64,000 nucleotides of DNA from Kumtagia sp052180275. GTDB taxonomy: Bacteria; Pseudomonadota; Alphaproteobacteria; Rhizobiales; Rhizobiaceae. Position 1 is the first letter of the stretch. Every line of letters starts with the position of its first letter. Positions 1 to 7,834 of the stretch are shown one piece after another. The notes beneath the pieces are model-generated. The model searched no databases. It saw nothing but the letters and a program-made list of their open reading frames with translations, and was not told the origin of the DNA. The DNA is taken from NCBI RefSeq assembly GCF_052180275.1, contig NZ_CP197465.1, positions 4,526,001 to 4,590,000 on the forward strand, read 5' to 3'. The position numbers and the translations under genes are program-made.

Positions 1-184
1 ACAAAAGTTGTTCGAAGCGAGTTGCCGACATTCGGTTCTCGCCGCGTTCGTACTTGCCGATCTGAGTTGCGGACAAGTCAACCAAACTTCCCAGTTGCTC
101 CTGCGTCAGGCGCTTGTCCTTACGCAAGCGCTTGATCAGATGGCCTCTCTCAATGTCTTGCCTGTCGGGACGTCGCGACTTCAT
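1..184 (-). CDS. XRE-family helix-turn-helix regulator, 5' part only
   Basis: The first 61 codons of a minus-strand gene that runs off the left edge of the window. The start is the ATG at 184. Residues about 16-61 read as a classic Cro/C1-type HTH: IKRLRKDKRLTQEQLGSLV forms helices 1-2, and LSATQIGKYERGENRMS forms the recognition helix with the typical KYERGxNR turn. The family binds DNA as dimers, but the target and any C-terminal domain lie outside the window. The gene is upstream of, and divergent from nothing visible here; the MFS gene on its right is on the same strand and ends about 95 bases before it starts. Confidence is good for the fold, none for the specific role. Confidence 0.75.
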   Translation of the reverse strand, partial: MKSRRPDRQDIERGHLIKRLRKDKRLTQEQLGSLVDLSATQIGKYERGENRMSATRFEQLL

Positions 185-279
185 TCGTCGAGAGATACAC
201 CGTGTCATTCAGCGATCAACAACCAGAGGTGTTTTTGCAGCAAAAACAACCCTGGGTGCTATCGCGAATCGACAAGATT

Positions 280-1491
280 TCACGCCGCCGCCATCGCCGG
301 CTGCGCTTTTGCAAATGGCCGGAACGTCATGGCGATCAGCATGGCGGCGATGCCCATGCCCCACGAGCCGATATAGAGCCAGGCATAGCTGTCGAAACGG
401 TCGTAGATCAGCCCGCCCAGCAGCGGGCCGGTCGACATGCCGAGGCTGCCGGCCATGGCGGTGCCGCCGATGATGGTGCCCATCATGCGCATCGGAAAGT
501 TATCGCGCACGATCACCGCGTAGAGCGGCATGATGCCGGCATAGAGGAAGCCGACCAGCACCGCGACGGCGTAGAAACCGCCGAGTTGGCTGACGAAGAC
601 GTAGGCGAGCACGCCGAACGCCTGCGCGAAGAGGCCGAGCACCAGCACGCGCTGCGCGCCGAACCGGTCGCCCATCAGGCCGAAGGCGATGCGCCCGCCC
701 ATGCCGGCCAGCCCCTCGACGCTATAAATGGTGACGGCCGCGATCATCGGGATGCCGCAGGTCACGGCGTAGCTGACGGTATGGAAGATCGGCCCGGAAT
801 GGGTGGCGCAGCAGAAGAAATTGGCGAGCAGGAGCAAGATGAACTGCGGCGAGCGCACGGCCTCGCCCACCGTCATGTCCGATCGCGGCCCGCCCTCCTC
901 CGCCGTCTCCGCGTGGCCTTTGGCCAGCGCCGGGGGGCTGCGCACGAACAGCGCCGCCGGGATCATCAGCACGGCGGCGATGCCCGCGATGATCAGCAGC
1001 GCGGTCCGCCAGTCGTGGATGGTGATCAGCCAGGCGGCGAGCGGCGACATGGTCATCGGCGCCATGCCCATGCCGGCCGAGACCAGCGAGACGGCCAGCC
1101 CGCGCTGCGTGTCGAACCAGCCGGTGACGGCCGCCATCATCGGCGCGAACACGGCGGCCGTCGCACCGCCCACCAGAACGCCGAAGACGAGCTGGAATTC
1201 GAGCAGCGTCCTCGCCTGGCTGGCCAGCGCCAGGCTCGCCGCCAGGATGACCGATCCGGCCAGCACCACCGGGCGCGGGCCGAACCGGTCGGACAGGTTT
1301 CCCCACACCATGCTCGCCGCCGCCAGCGCCAGAAAACCGATGGTCATGGCGCTGGAAATGCCGGTCACCGACCAGCCGGTGTCCTTCGACATGGTCAGCA
1401 AAAACACCGGCAGCGAAAACATGGCGCCGATGGCGACGCAGCCGAGCAGGCCTCCTGCCGCGACGATCACCCAGCGATAGGAATGATTCAT
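280..1491 (-). CDS. MFS transporter, OFA-like
   Basis: A 403-residue major facilitator superfamily permease of the inner membrane. About twelve hydrophobic segments are visible. The loop 2-3 signature reads GNLSDRFGPRPV near residues 64-75, and its second-half counterpart reads GLMGDRFGAQRV, which is diagnostic for the family. The overall look (a long N-terminal helix, then WSVTGISSAM) resembles the oxalate/formate-antiporter-like group that carries small carboxylates, but substrate cannot be read from the sequence. The frame stays open upstream to 2016. The ATG at 1491 was chosen because GGGAGAAGG lies just ahead of it and the first membrane helix follows at once. It follows the GST gene on the same strand with a gap of about 135 bases. 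Confidence 0.85.
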   Translation of the reverse strand: MNHSYRWVIVAAGGLLGCVAIGAMFSLPVFLLTMSKDTGWSVTGISSAMTIGFLALAAASMVWGNLSDRFGPRPVVLAGSVILAASLALASQARTLLEFQLVFGVLVGGATAAVFAPMMAAVTGWFDTQRGLAVSLVSAGMGMAPMTMSPLAAWLITIHDWRTALLIIAGIAAVLMIPAALFVRSPPALAKGHAETAEEGGPRSDMTVGEAVRSPQFILLLLANFFCCATHSGPIFHTVSYAVTCGIPMIAAVTIYSVEGLAGMGGRIAFGLMGDRFGAQRVLVLGLFAQAFGVLAYVFVSQLGGFYAVAVLVGFLYAGIMPLYAVIVRDNFPMRMMGTIIGGTAMAGSLGMSTGPLLGGLIYDRFDSYAWLYIGSWGMGIAAMLIAMTFRPFAKAQPAMAAA

Positions 1492-1627
1492 GACCTTCTC
1501 CCGAAGTGGCACGGCCGAAACACCGCTTGGGCAAGGAACGCGCAGGCTTGCCGGGTCCCGACACTTCGGAAGAATTTTTGTCCAAACCGCCGCCGCTGTC
1601 ACGCGGCGCGGCGGCGGATAGCGGAAC

Positions 1628-2503
1628 TTATTCCGCCGCGATCTTGTCCTGCGTCTGCGTCTCGAAATCGCTGGCGTCGTGGCGTTCGCGCAGCTGGCTG
1701 GAAAGCTCGCCGCTGGTGCGGTTGACCATGCGCCCGCGCTTGGCCGCCGGTCGCGCAAAAATCTGGTCGGCCCAGCGGATGACGTTGGTGTATTCGTGAA
1801 CGGCCAGGAACTCGCCAGCGTCATACTGCCAGCCCTTTGCCATGCCGCCATACCAGGGCCAGATTGCCATGTCGGCGATGGTGTATTCGCTACCCGCCAC
1901 ATATTTGTTGTCGGCCAGCCGGCGGTCGAGCACGTCAAGCTGGCGCTTGGTCTCCATGGCGTAGCGGTCGATGGCGTATTCGATTTTTTCCGGCGCATAG
2001 GCGAAGAAATGCCCAAACCCGCCGCCGAGGAAGGGCGCGCTGCCCATCTGCCAGAACAGCCACGACAGCGTTTCCGCGCGGGCGGGCTGGCTGGTCGGCA
2101 GGAAGGCGTTGCCGAACTTTTCCGCCAGATACATCAGGATCGCACCGGATTCGAATACCCGGATCGGCGCCGCGCCGCTGCGGTCGAGCAGTGCGGGGAT
2201 CTTCGAATTGGGATTGATGTCGACAAAACCGCTGCCGAACTGCTCGCCCTTACCGATGTTGATCAGCCAGGCATCGTATTCGGCACCCTCGTGGCCGAGC
2301 GCCAGAAGCTCCTCCAGCATCACCGTCACCTTCACGCCGTTCGGCGTTCCCAGCGAATAAAGCTGCAGCGGGTGCTTTCCGACCGGCAGTTCCTTCTCAT
2401 GCGTGGCCCCGGCGATCGGCCGGTTGATGTTGGCGAACTGACCGCCATGGCCTTGCTTCCAGCTCCAGACTTTCGGCGGCGTGTAGGATTGTGCATCGGA
2501 CAT
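1628..2503 (-). CDS. yghU: Glutathione S-transferase family disulfide-bond reductase, YghU type
   Basis: A 291-residue cytosolic GST-fold enzyme that closely follows E. coli YghU (288 residues). YghU binds two glutathiones and reduces disulfides and organic hydroperoxides. The N-terminal extension with FANINRP is followed by THEKELPVGKHPLQLYSLGT and then the thioredoxin-like domain with NPNSKIPAL and RVFESGAILMYLAEKFG (the cis-Pro and gamma-Glu binding elements). The helical domain carries WLFWQMGSAPFLGGGFGHFF, and the protein ends ERHDASDFET as in E. coli. The ATG at 2503 gives the family's usual N-terminus (MSDAQSYTPPKVW); an upstream in-frame ATG at 2569 would add unrelated residues. It is divergent from the DUF2066 gene across about 270 bases. 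Confidence 0.9.
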   Translation of the reverse strand: MSDAQSYTPPKVWSWKQGHGGQFANINRPIAGATHEKELPVGKHPLQLYSLGTPNGVKVTVMLEELLALGHEGAEYDAWLINIGKGEQFGSGFVDINPNSKIPALLDRSGAAPIRVFESGAILMYLAEKFGNAFLPTSQPARAETLSWLFWQMGSAPFLGGGFGHFFAYAPEKIEYAIDRYAMETKRQLDVLDRRLADNKYVAGSEYTIADMAIWPWYGGMAKGWQYDAGEFLAVHEYTNVIRWADQIFARPAAKRGRMVNRTSGELSSQLRERHDASDFETQTQDKIAAE

Positions 2504-2773
2504 TTTTGGGAATCCCGCGTGGATGGAAGATTTGGTTCGGCGGACCGCCCGAAAGCCGGCTGTCCACATGCTTGCGCCTGCCCGCCCGGACCGTCTGCCG
2601 AGAGAGATCGTCGGTCAAGATCAGATAGGTCGCGCACCGGCGCGCCGCCAGCACGACAAGGCCGATCCGCTCAAAAACCTCAACTCGCTTTTCCGACGAC
2701 AAGGACGGCGTTCCGCCATGCTTGTCGTTTTCCGGCGGATCATGCGAAAAGGCGGTTGCAACGGAGGCTTGCG

Positions 2774-3616
2774 GTGAGACGACACACGACCGGTTTGCGC
2801 AATATCTCATTCTGGCTGCTGCTGGCCGCGATGCTGCTTTGCGCGCTTGCGCCGGCGAAGGCGCTGGATCTTTCAGCGCTTTACAGCACGCAGGCGATCG
2901 TCACAGGCGCTGACGAAAGAAATCGCCAGCCCGGTTTCGAGGAGTGTTTTCGAAGGGTGCTCGTCAAGGTCTCCGGCGACCAGACGGTGCTGGACGATCC
3001 GGCCCTCGCCGCCGCGCTGCCGCATGCCGGCGGCTTCGTCGCCGCTTATCGCTATCGCGACCGGATGGAAGGCATCCCGATCCACGACGAGCAAGGCACG
3101 CACGACCGGCCGCACGATCTCTATTGCTCCTTCGACCGCGACCGGATCGACGCTTTCCTGCAAAAGCTCGGCCGCAAGCCATGGCTGGAGGAGCGCCCGC
3201 GCCTCATCGTCTTCCTCGCAGTGCGCCAGGCGGACAAGGCCTTCGTGCTGTCGCGCAACGGCGCCGACGGCCTGTCCATCCGCCAGTCGCTCGCCGCGGC
3301 GGGCGAACCGCTGGCACTGCCGGTCGGCCTGCCGGATTCGGCGACTCTGGCCAGTGCGGCGCTCAACGCCGACACTTTGCCGAAGGTCGAGATGGCCGAC
3401 CTCGCGGCGATCGCAAGCCGCTATGACGGCGCCGCCGCGCTGGCCGGCAGCCTGTCGTGGAGCGACGAGGATCGCGGCTGGGTCGCCGAGTGGCGGCTGC
3501 AAAGCTCCGACATCATTTATGAATGGCAGCAACGCGGCGTCAGCTTCGACGATGCGTTCCGCAATGCGCTGGCCGGCAGCCTGCAGGTGCTCTCCGGCAA
3601 CGGCCAGCCACGATAG
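2774..3616 (+). CDS. DUF2066 domain-containing exported protein
   Basis: A 280-residue protein starting at GTG 2774, supported by GGAGG at 2763-2767, six bases upstream. The N-terminus has a basic stretch and a hydrophobic core (SFWLLLAAMLLCALAPAKA), a Sec signal peptide or membrane anchor. The mature part begins LDLSALYSTQAIVTG and continues GFEECFRRVLVKVSGD, the recognisable opening of DUF2066 proteins (an alphaproteobacterial family of unknown function, sometimes near PurM or hda-type genes). No catalytic motif can be pointed to. It lies 66 bases ahead of hemB on the same strand and may be cotranscribed with it. The function is unknown. Confidence 0.8.
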   Translation: MRRHTTGLRNISFWLLLAAMLLCALAPAKALDLSALYSTQAIVTGADERNRQPGFEECFRRVLVKVSGDQTVLDDPALAAALPHAGGFVAAYRYRDRMEGIPIHDEQGTHDRPHDLYCSFDRDRIDAFLQKLGRKPWLEERPRLIVFLAVRQADKAFVLSRNGADGLSIRQSLAAAGEPLALPVGLPDSATLASAALNADTLPKVEMADLAAIASRYDGAAALAGSLSWSDEDRGWVAEWRLQSSDIIYEWQQRGVSFDDAFRNALAGSLQVLSGNGQPR

Positions 3617-3682
3617 CCGCGCATCCCGTCGCATTGGTCGGCGTTGCCTCCTGTGCTATGAGGCCGCCCTGGAGACAGCGTC

Positions 3683-4708
3683 ATGAACAAGCACACCTTT
3701 CCCGCCGGCAGCCGCAGCGTCGACGAGATCACCCAGAGCCGCCGTCTGCGCCGCATGCGCAAGGCCGACTGGTCGCGCCGGCTGGTGCAGGAAAACCGGC
3801 TGACCGTCGACGATCTGATCTGGCCGATCTTCATCATCGACGGCGAGAACCGCCGCGAGGACATTCCGGCCATGCCCGGCGTGTTCCGCATGTCGATCGA
3901 CCTCGCCGTCAGGGAAGCCGAGCGAGCGGCGAAGCTCGGCATACCGGCGCTGGCGACCTTCCCCAATGTCGACCTGTCGCTGCGCGACCAGACCGGCTCG
4001 GCGATCCTCGACCCGGACAATCTGATCAACCGCGCCACCCGCGCCCTCAAGAAGGCGGTGCCGGAGATCGGCGTCATCACCGACGTGGCGCTTGACCCGT
4101 TCACCAGCCATGGCCATGACGGCATTTTGCGCGATGGGCTGATCGTCAACGACGAGACCGTGTCGCAGGTCGCCGCGGCGGCCGTGCTTCAGGCGCGCGC
4201 CGGGACCGACATCATCGCGCCGTCCGACATGATGGACGGCCGCATCGGCGCAATCCGCGACGCGCTCGACGCCGCCGGATTCCAGGACGTGGCGATCATG
4301 TCCTACGCGACGAAATTCGCCTCGGCCTTCTACGGTCCCTACCGCGAGGCGATCGGAACGAAGGGCCTGCTGAAGGGCGACAAGAAGACCTATTATCTCG
4401 ACCACGCCAATTCGGACGAAGCCGTGCGCGAGGCCGAGCAGGACCTGGCTGAGGGCGCCGACATGCTCATGGTCAAGCCCGGCCTGCCCTATCTCGACAT
4501 CATCCGGCGCCTGAAGGACGAATTCGCCATGCCGACCTTCGCCTACCAGGTGTCGGGCGAATATTCGATGATCAAGGCCGCCGCCGCGAATGGCTGGATC
4601 GACGGCGACAAGGCGATGCTGGAATCGCTCACCGCCTTCAAGCGCGCCGGCTGCGACGGTATTTTGACCTATTTCGCGCCGCAGGTGGCGGAGATGCTGA
4701 GGGGTTGA
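3683..4708 (+). CDS. hemB: Delta-aminolevulinic acid dehydratase (porphobilinogen synthase)
   Basis: A 341-residue cytosolic enzyme that condenses two 5-aminolevulinate molecules to porphobilinogen, the second common step of haem, sirohaem and cobalamin synthesis. The two Schiff-base lysines are visible in SYATKFASAFYGP and in MLMVKPGLPYLDI. The metal-site segment reads VALDPFTSHGHDG, i.e. Asp-rich and lacking the three cysteines of zinc-dependent enzymes, which fits the magnesium/potassium type usual in rhizobia. The N-terminal arm with SRRLRRMRKADWSRRLV is typical of alphaproteobacterial HemB. The full family length is present. The gene converges with the Anbu peptidase gene, with only 12 bases between stop codons and no obvious terminator. 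Confidence 0.95.
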   Translation: MNKHTFPAGSRSVDEITQSRRLRRMRKADWSRRLVQENRLTVDDLIWPIFIIDGENRREDIPAMPGVFRMSIDLAVREAERAAKLGIPALATFPNVDLSLRDQTGSAILDPDNLINRATRALKKAVPEIGVITDVALDPFTSHGHDGILRDGLIVNDETVSQVAAAAVLQARAGTDIIAPSDMMDGRIGAIRDALDAAGFQDVAIMSYATKFASAFYGPYREAIGTKGLLKGDKKTYYLDHANSDEAVREAEQDLAEGADMLMVKPGLPYLDIIRRLKDEFAMPTFAYQVSGEYSMIKAAAANGWIDGDKAMLESLTAFKRAGCDGILTYFAPQVAEMLRG

Positions 4709-4720
4709 CGCCAGAGGAGC

Positions 4721-5455
4721 CTACGTCTCCGGAAAATCCGGCAGGCTCTTGAAGGCGTTCTTCAGCGCGTTCGACCAGCCGTCCGAAACCGTTCGGTAAT
4801 ACGGATCGTCCTGGCCAATGCGCTTCTGCACGCCGACCTGGAAGGCGTCCTTCTCGTAGAACAGCAGGTCAAGCGGCAGGCCGACCGACAGGTTCGACTT
4901 CAGTGTCGAATCGAACGAGACGATCAGCAGCTTCACCGCTTCGGCGAAACTCATCTCGCGGTCATAGGTCCTGACGATGATCGGCTTGCCGTATTTTGTC
5001 TCGCCGACCTGGAAGAACGGCGTGTCGTCGGTCGATTCGATGAAATTGCCTTCCGGGTAGATCATGAACAGGCGCGGCACCGAGCCGCGGATCTGGCCGC
5101 CGAGGATGAAGGAGGCGTTGAAGTAGCTGTCAGCCTTCTGGCCTGTCGGCGAGGAATTCTGGATGACCTCCTTGACCGTGTCGCCGATCAGCCGCGCCGT
5201 CTGATACATGGACGGCGTTTCCAGCACCGCGGATTTGCGCTCCTCCAGCGGCTTGGCGCGGCCGTTGAGCAGGCTGACGACGTTCTGTGTGGTGGCGAGA
5301 TTGCCGGCCGACATCAGCACGACGACGCGCTCGCCTGGCTTTTCCCACACATGCATCTTGCGGAAGGTGGAGATCGAATCGATGCCGGCATTGGTGCGCG
5401 TGTCCGACATGAACACGAGCCCGCGATCGATCTTGAGGCCGACGCAATAGGTCAT
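4721..5455 (-). CDS. Anbu-type proteasome-like peptidase
   Basis: A 244-residue Ntn-hydrolase of the 20S-proteasome beta/HslV superfamily, in the Anbu (ancestral beta subunit, COG3484) group. After the initiator Met the chain begins TYCVGLKIDRGLVFMSDTRT, so Thr would become residue 1 and the nucleophile. The conserved Asp and Lys/Arg positions of the beta subunit fold follow (FMSDTRTNAG, FRKMHVWEK), then VVLMSAGNLATTQ. Anbu proteins from Pseudomonas and Hyphomicrobium form open helical or dodecameric assemblies whose activity is debated. This gene is last in the minus-strand set ATP-grasp, alpha-E, transglutaminase, peptidase, the known Anbu neighbourhood. The set is thought to act on a peptide-like or tagged substrate that has not been settled. 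Confidence 0.88.
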   Translation of the reverse strand: MTYCVGLKIDRGLVFMSDTRTNAGIDSISTFRKMHVWEKPGERVVVLMSAGNLATTQNVVSLLNGRAKPLEERKSAVLETPSMYQTARLIGDTVKEVIQNSSPTGQKADSYFNASFILGGQIRGSVPRLFMIYPEGNFIESTDDTPFFQVGETKYGKPIIVRTYDREMSFAEAVKLLIVSFDSTLKSNLSVGLPLDLLFYEKDAFQVGVQKRIGQDDPYYRTVSDGWSNALKNAFKSLPDFPET

Positions 5456-5541
5456 CGAAACAATTCCGGCTCGGGCGTATCGATATCAAGCTCGGCGGTC
5501 AGCCCGAATCCCGCGTCCCCTGCGATCAAACAGGCAGCGGA

Positions 5542-6336
5542 TTACTGCTCTACCGTGATCTGGACCGCAAGCGCTTCCGATGCCTGTCCCAGTCTAATGC
5601 CGGAAACTGGCGTCGCCTCGCGATAATCGCGGCCGACCGCAAGGCGGACGTAGCGTTCGTCCGGCGAGATCCGGTTGGCGGCGTCGAACGCCACCCAGCC
5701 CAGCGCGCTGACATGCGCCTCCGCCCAGGCGTGGCTGGCGACCTGGTTCACCGTGCCGTCCATCAACAGGTAACCGCTGACGTAGCGCGCGGGAAAGCCG
5801 AGGCAGCGCGCGGCGGCGATGAAGATGTGGGCATGATCCTGGCAGACACCACTGCCGAGTTTCAGCGCCTCTTCCGCCGTCGTCCCGGCATCGGTGCTGC
5901 CGACCAAATAGGACACACGGTCGGCGATGGCGTTCATCAAATCGTGCAGACGGTCGAGTTCGGCGGCGGGCGCGATGGTCTCGGCGAGATGCACGATCTC
6001 CTCGCCCGGCGCGGTCAGCGCAGTCTGGCGGCTGAACAGCCACAGCGGCGCGAACCCCTGGTGTTGGCCGGTGATGCCAGCGGTGTCGAAGGATTCGATG
6101 ATGCCGCCGGCCTCGACCGACACGACATGCGGATCGCCCTCGACGCTGACCAGCCGCGTGTCATTGCCGAACTGGTCGACGAAACGAAGCTCCTCGCGCG
6201 CACCCTCGATCTTCAGCCCCCAGGACACGATCGCCTGGGTCGAGCCGCTGAGCGGCGTCAGCCGCAGCCGCTGCAACCCGTACTGGACCGGGACATCGTA
6301 GCGATACTCGGTGCGATGCGTGATTTTCAGGCGCAT
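5542..6336 (-). CDS. Transglutaminase-like cysteine peptidase, Anbu cluster
   Basis: A 264-residue COG1305 protein. The N-terminal beta domain (residues about 1-90, MRLKITHRTEYRYDVPV) is the bacterial transglutaminase N domain. The catalytic core has Cys in LGSGVCQDHAHIFIAAARCLGFPARYVSGYL, His in ASHAWAEAHVSALGWVAFD and Asp in the following FDAAN, giving a full Cys-His-Asp triad. Members hydrolyse or transfer amide bonds, and some are thought to act with the ATP-grasp and alpha-E partners in building or removing peptide tags. It lies 86 bases upstream of the peptidase gene and 33 bases downstream of alpha-E on the same strand, so cotranscription is likely. There is no signal peptide, and a cytosolic location is inferred. 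Confidence 0.87.
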   Translation of the reverse strand: MRLKITHRTEYRYDVPVQYGLQRLRLTPLSGSTQAIVSWGLKIEGAREELRFVDQFGNDTRLVSVEGDPHVVSVEAGGIIESFDTAGITGQHQGFAPLWLFSRQTALTAPGEEIVHLAETIAPAAELDRLHDLMNAIADRVSYLVGSTDAGTTAEEALKLGSGVCQDHAHIFIAAARCLGFPARYVSGYLLMDGTVNQVASHAWAEAHVSALGWVAFDAANRISPDERYVRLAVGRDYREATPVSGIRLGQASEALAVQITVEQ

Positions 6337-6369
6337 GAAAGCAATGAGGCTCGGAGGATCCGTGAAACT

Positions 6370-7311
6370 CTAATAGAATCGGTAGTTGCGCGCCACCTCT
6401 TCGCCGAGGCGGTTGTTGTCCTGGATGAAGCCGGTCAGGAACTCATGCAGGCCTGTGTCGAATATCTGCTTGATCGTCGAATTTTTCAGCTTGGCCGTGA
6501 TCGTGGCCAGCGTCTCGTGGCATTCGTGCTTCACGCCATAAGCCTCCTCGAGATATTTGAGGCTGTCGGCAAGGTTGCGGTAGCAGAAGGCCAGCGAGCG
6601 GGGCATGCGGGCGTCGAGGATGAGATATTCCGCGATGTTGGTCGGCCGGTAGTCGGCCTCGTAGACCCAGCGGTAGGAACGATGCGCCGACACCGAGCGC
6701 AGGATCGATTCCCACTGGTAATTGTCCAGCGACGAGCCGACCCAATGGATGGACGGCAGCAGCACGTAATATTTGACATCGAGGATGCGCGCCGTGTTGT
6801 CGGCGCGCTCGATCAAGGTTCCAAGCTGCGAAAAATCGAAAATCTCGTTGCGCAGCATGGTGCCGTGGAACGTGCCGCGGATTTGCGCGGTCTCGCGCTT
6901 GATGGTGTCGAGCACGCTCGGCAGGTCGCGCTCGTCGACCGGACGCGCCAGCGCACGCTTGATCGCCATCCATGCCTCGTTGATCGATTCCCACGTCTCG
7001 CGGGTCAGTGCCGTGCGCACCATGCGCGCGTTGCTGCGCGCCGTCTCGATCGATGACAGCACGCTTGAGGAATTTGTGGTGTCGCGCAGCAGGAAATCCG
7101 CCACCGCCGGCGCCGAAACGTCCGCATGGCGGTTGCGGAAGGAAAGCTCGCAGCCGGCGCTGACCACGACCGAGTTCCACTCCTCGGCCGAACTCGCCGT
7201 GCGCGTCAGCGCCATGCGCAAGCCCGCATCGAGCAGCCGCGCCATGTTCTCGGCGCGCTCGATGTAGCGGTTCATCCAGTAGAGGCCGTTAGCGGTGCGA
7301 CCCAAAAGCAT
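6370..7311 (-). CDS. Alpha-E domain protein, Anbu cluster
   Basis: A 313-residue all-helical protein of the COG2307 (alpha-E) family. The typical opening MLLGRTANGLYWMNRYIERAENMARLLD is present, and the family repeat R-E-N-A-R is seen again in IERADNTARILDVKYYVLLPS. The family has no demonstrated activity. Its genes almost always sit beside a circularly permuted ATP-grasp gene (COG2308), sometimes fused to it, and beside the transglutaminase and Anbu genes. Here the ATP-grasp gene is separated from it by an inserted four-helix-bundle gene. The inferred role is a structural or carrier partner in the same ligation pathway. Confidence 0.85.
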   Translation of the reverse strand: MLLGRTANGLYWMNRYIERAENMARLLDAGLRMALTRTASSAEEWNSVVVSAGCELSFRNRHADVSAPAVADFLLRDTTNSSSVLSSIETARSNARMVRTALTRETWESINEAWMAIKRALARPVDERDLPSVLDTIKRETAQIRGTFHGTMLRNEIFDFSQLGTLIERADNTARILDVKYYVLLPSIHWVGSSLDNYQWESILRSVSAHRSYRWVYEADYRPTNIAEYLILDARMPRSLAFCYRNLADSLKYLEEAYGVKHECHETLATITAKLKNSTIKQIFDTGLHEFLTGFIQDNNRLGEEVARNYRFY

Positions 7312-7337
7312 GTCAGGGGGTCCTGTGGGTGGCGAAT

Positions 7338-7370
7338 GGGCAGTAGGCAGTGGGCAGTAGGCAGTAGGGG
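7338..7370 (+). repeat. Left inverted repeat, GGCAGTAG units
   Basis: Tandem copies of a GGCAGTAG/GGCAGTGG unit, inverted relative to the copy at 7800-7830. It starts 27 bases past the alpha-E start codon, within that gene's presumed leader. Confidence 0.7.
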
Positions 7371-7396
7371 AAGGAGGAACAGAGGGCCGAAAGCAT

Positions 7397-7795
7397 TTAC
7401 ATGGTCCTTTGCAAACCTCGGATCAGAGCGCGCAACATCCTGCCGATCTCATCCGATCTTTGGAGCAGGCGAACCTCCTGCGTCGAGTCGAGATAGCCTA
7501 TCCGCTTTGCTACGATCACATGCGTTTCAAGTTCCTTCAGCGACCCTTGTGCAATCCGCAGAAATTGAACGTAGGACCCGGCGTGATCCCGCCCATAACC
7601 TTCGGCAATATTGGCAGGTATTGACGTGCTCGCACGCCTGATTTGAGCAGTCAGGCCGTAGGTTTCACTCTGCGGGAAATTCTTGGTTTCTGCGTAACAG
7701 GATACGACCAGTTCAATGGCAGCCTGCCATACACGCAAGTCCCGATAGGACTCGATTGTCTTTTCCAGAGGCAGATTTTCTCGGACCTCTCCCAT
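7397..7795 (-). CDS. Four helix bundle protein (23S rRNA intervening-sequence type)
   Basis: A 132-residue protein of the S23/Avd-like four-helix-bundle family, named after open frames in 23S rRNA intervening sequences. The recognisable pattern is SYRDLRVWQAAIELVVSCYAET, then GLTAQIRRASTSIPANIAEGYGR, then FLRIAQGSLKELETHVIVAKRIGYL. Four amphipathic helices are predictable. Relatives form barrel-shaped pentamers, and the Avd member binds nucleic acid for diversity-generating retroelements, but this free-standing form has no known role. The ATG at 7795 lies within a few bases of the right-hand repeat and has no strong Shine-Dalgarno. No reverse transcriptase is nearby, so a DGR is not indicated. 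Confidence 0.85.
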   Translation of the reverse strand: MGEVRENLPLEKTIESYRDLRVWQAAIELVVSCYAETKNFPQSETYGLTAQIRRASTSIPANIAEGYGRDHAGSYVQFLRIAQGSLKELETHVIVAKRIGYLDSTQEVRLLQRSDEIGRMLRALIRGLQRTM

Positions 7796-7799
7796 CCGG

Positions 7800-7830
7800 A
7801 CTACTGCCTACTGCCTATTGCCGACTGCCT
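7800..7830 (-). repeat. Right inverted repeat, GGCAGTAG units
   Basis: The inverted counterpart of the repeat at 7338-7370 (reads CTACTGCCTACTGCC on the plus strand). It lies just upstream of the four-helix-bundle start codon and five bases from the stop of the ATP-grasp gene. Confidence 0.7.
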
Positions 7831-7834
7831 GACA

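Larger units (their letters stand above)
7338..7830. mobile_element. Repeat-flanked insertion carrying a four-helix-bundle gene
   Basis: The left edge at 7338-7370 is built of tandem units GGCAGTAGGCAGTGGGCAGT, and the right edge at about 7800-7830 carries the same units inverted (CTACTGCCTACTGCCTATTG). Between them lies only the four-helix-bundle gene. The unit sits between alpha-E and ATP-grasp genes, which are normally adjacent, so the whole block looks like an insertion. No transposase is present. It could be a non-autonomous element moved in trans, or repeats that spread together with this gene family. The boundaries are approximate. Confidence 0.55.

Noticed and set aside
202..1725. Long plus-strand frame over the MFS gene
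   Set aside because: Low-complexity His/Arg/Gly translation, antisense to a clear MFS transporter.
7397..7795. Diversity-generating retroelement (Avd accessory protein)
   Set aside because: No reverse transcriptase or template repeat nearby; the repeats flank rather than copy the gene.
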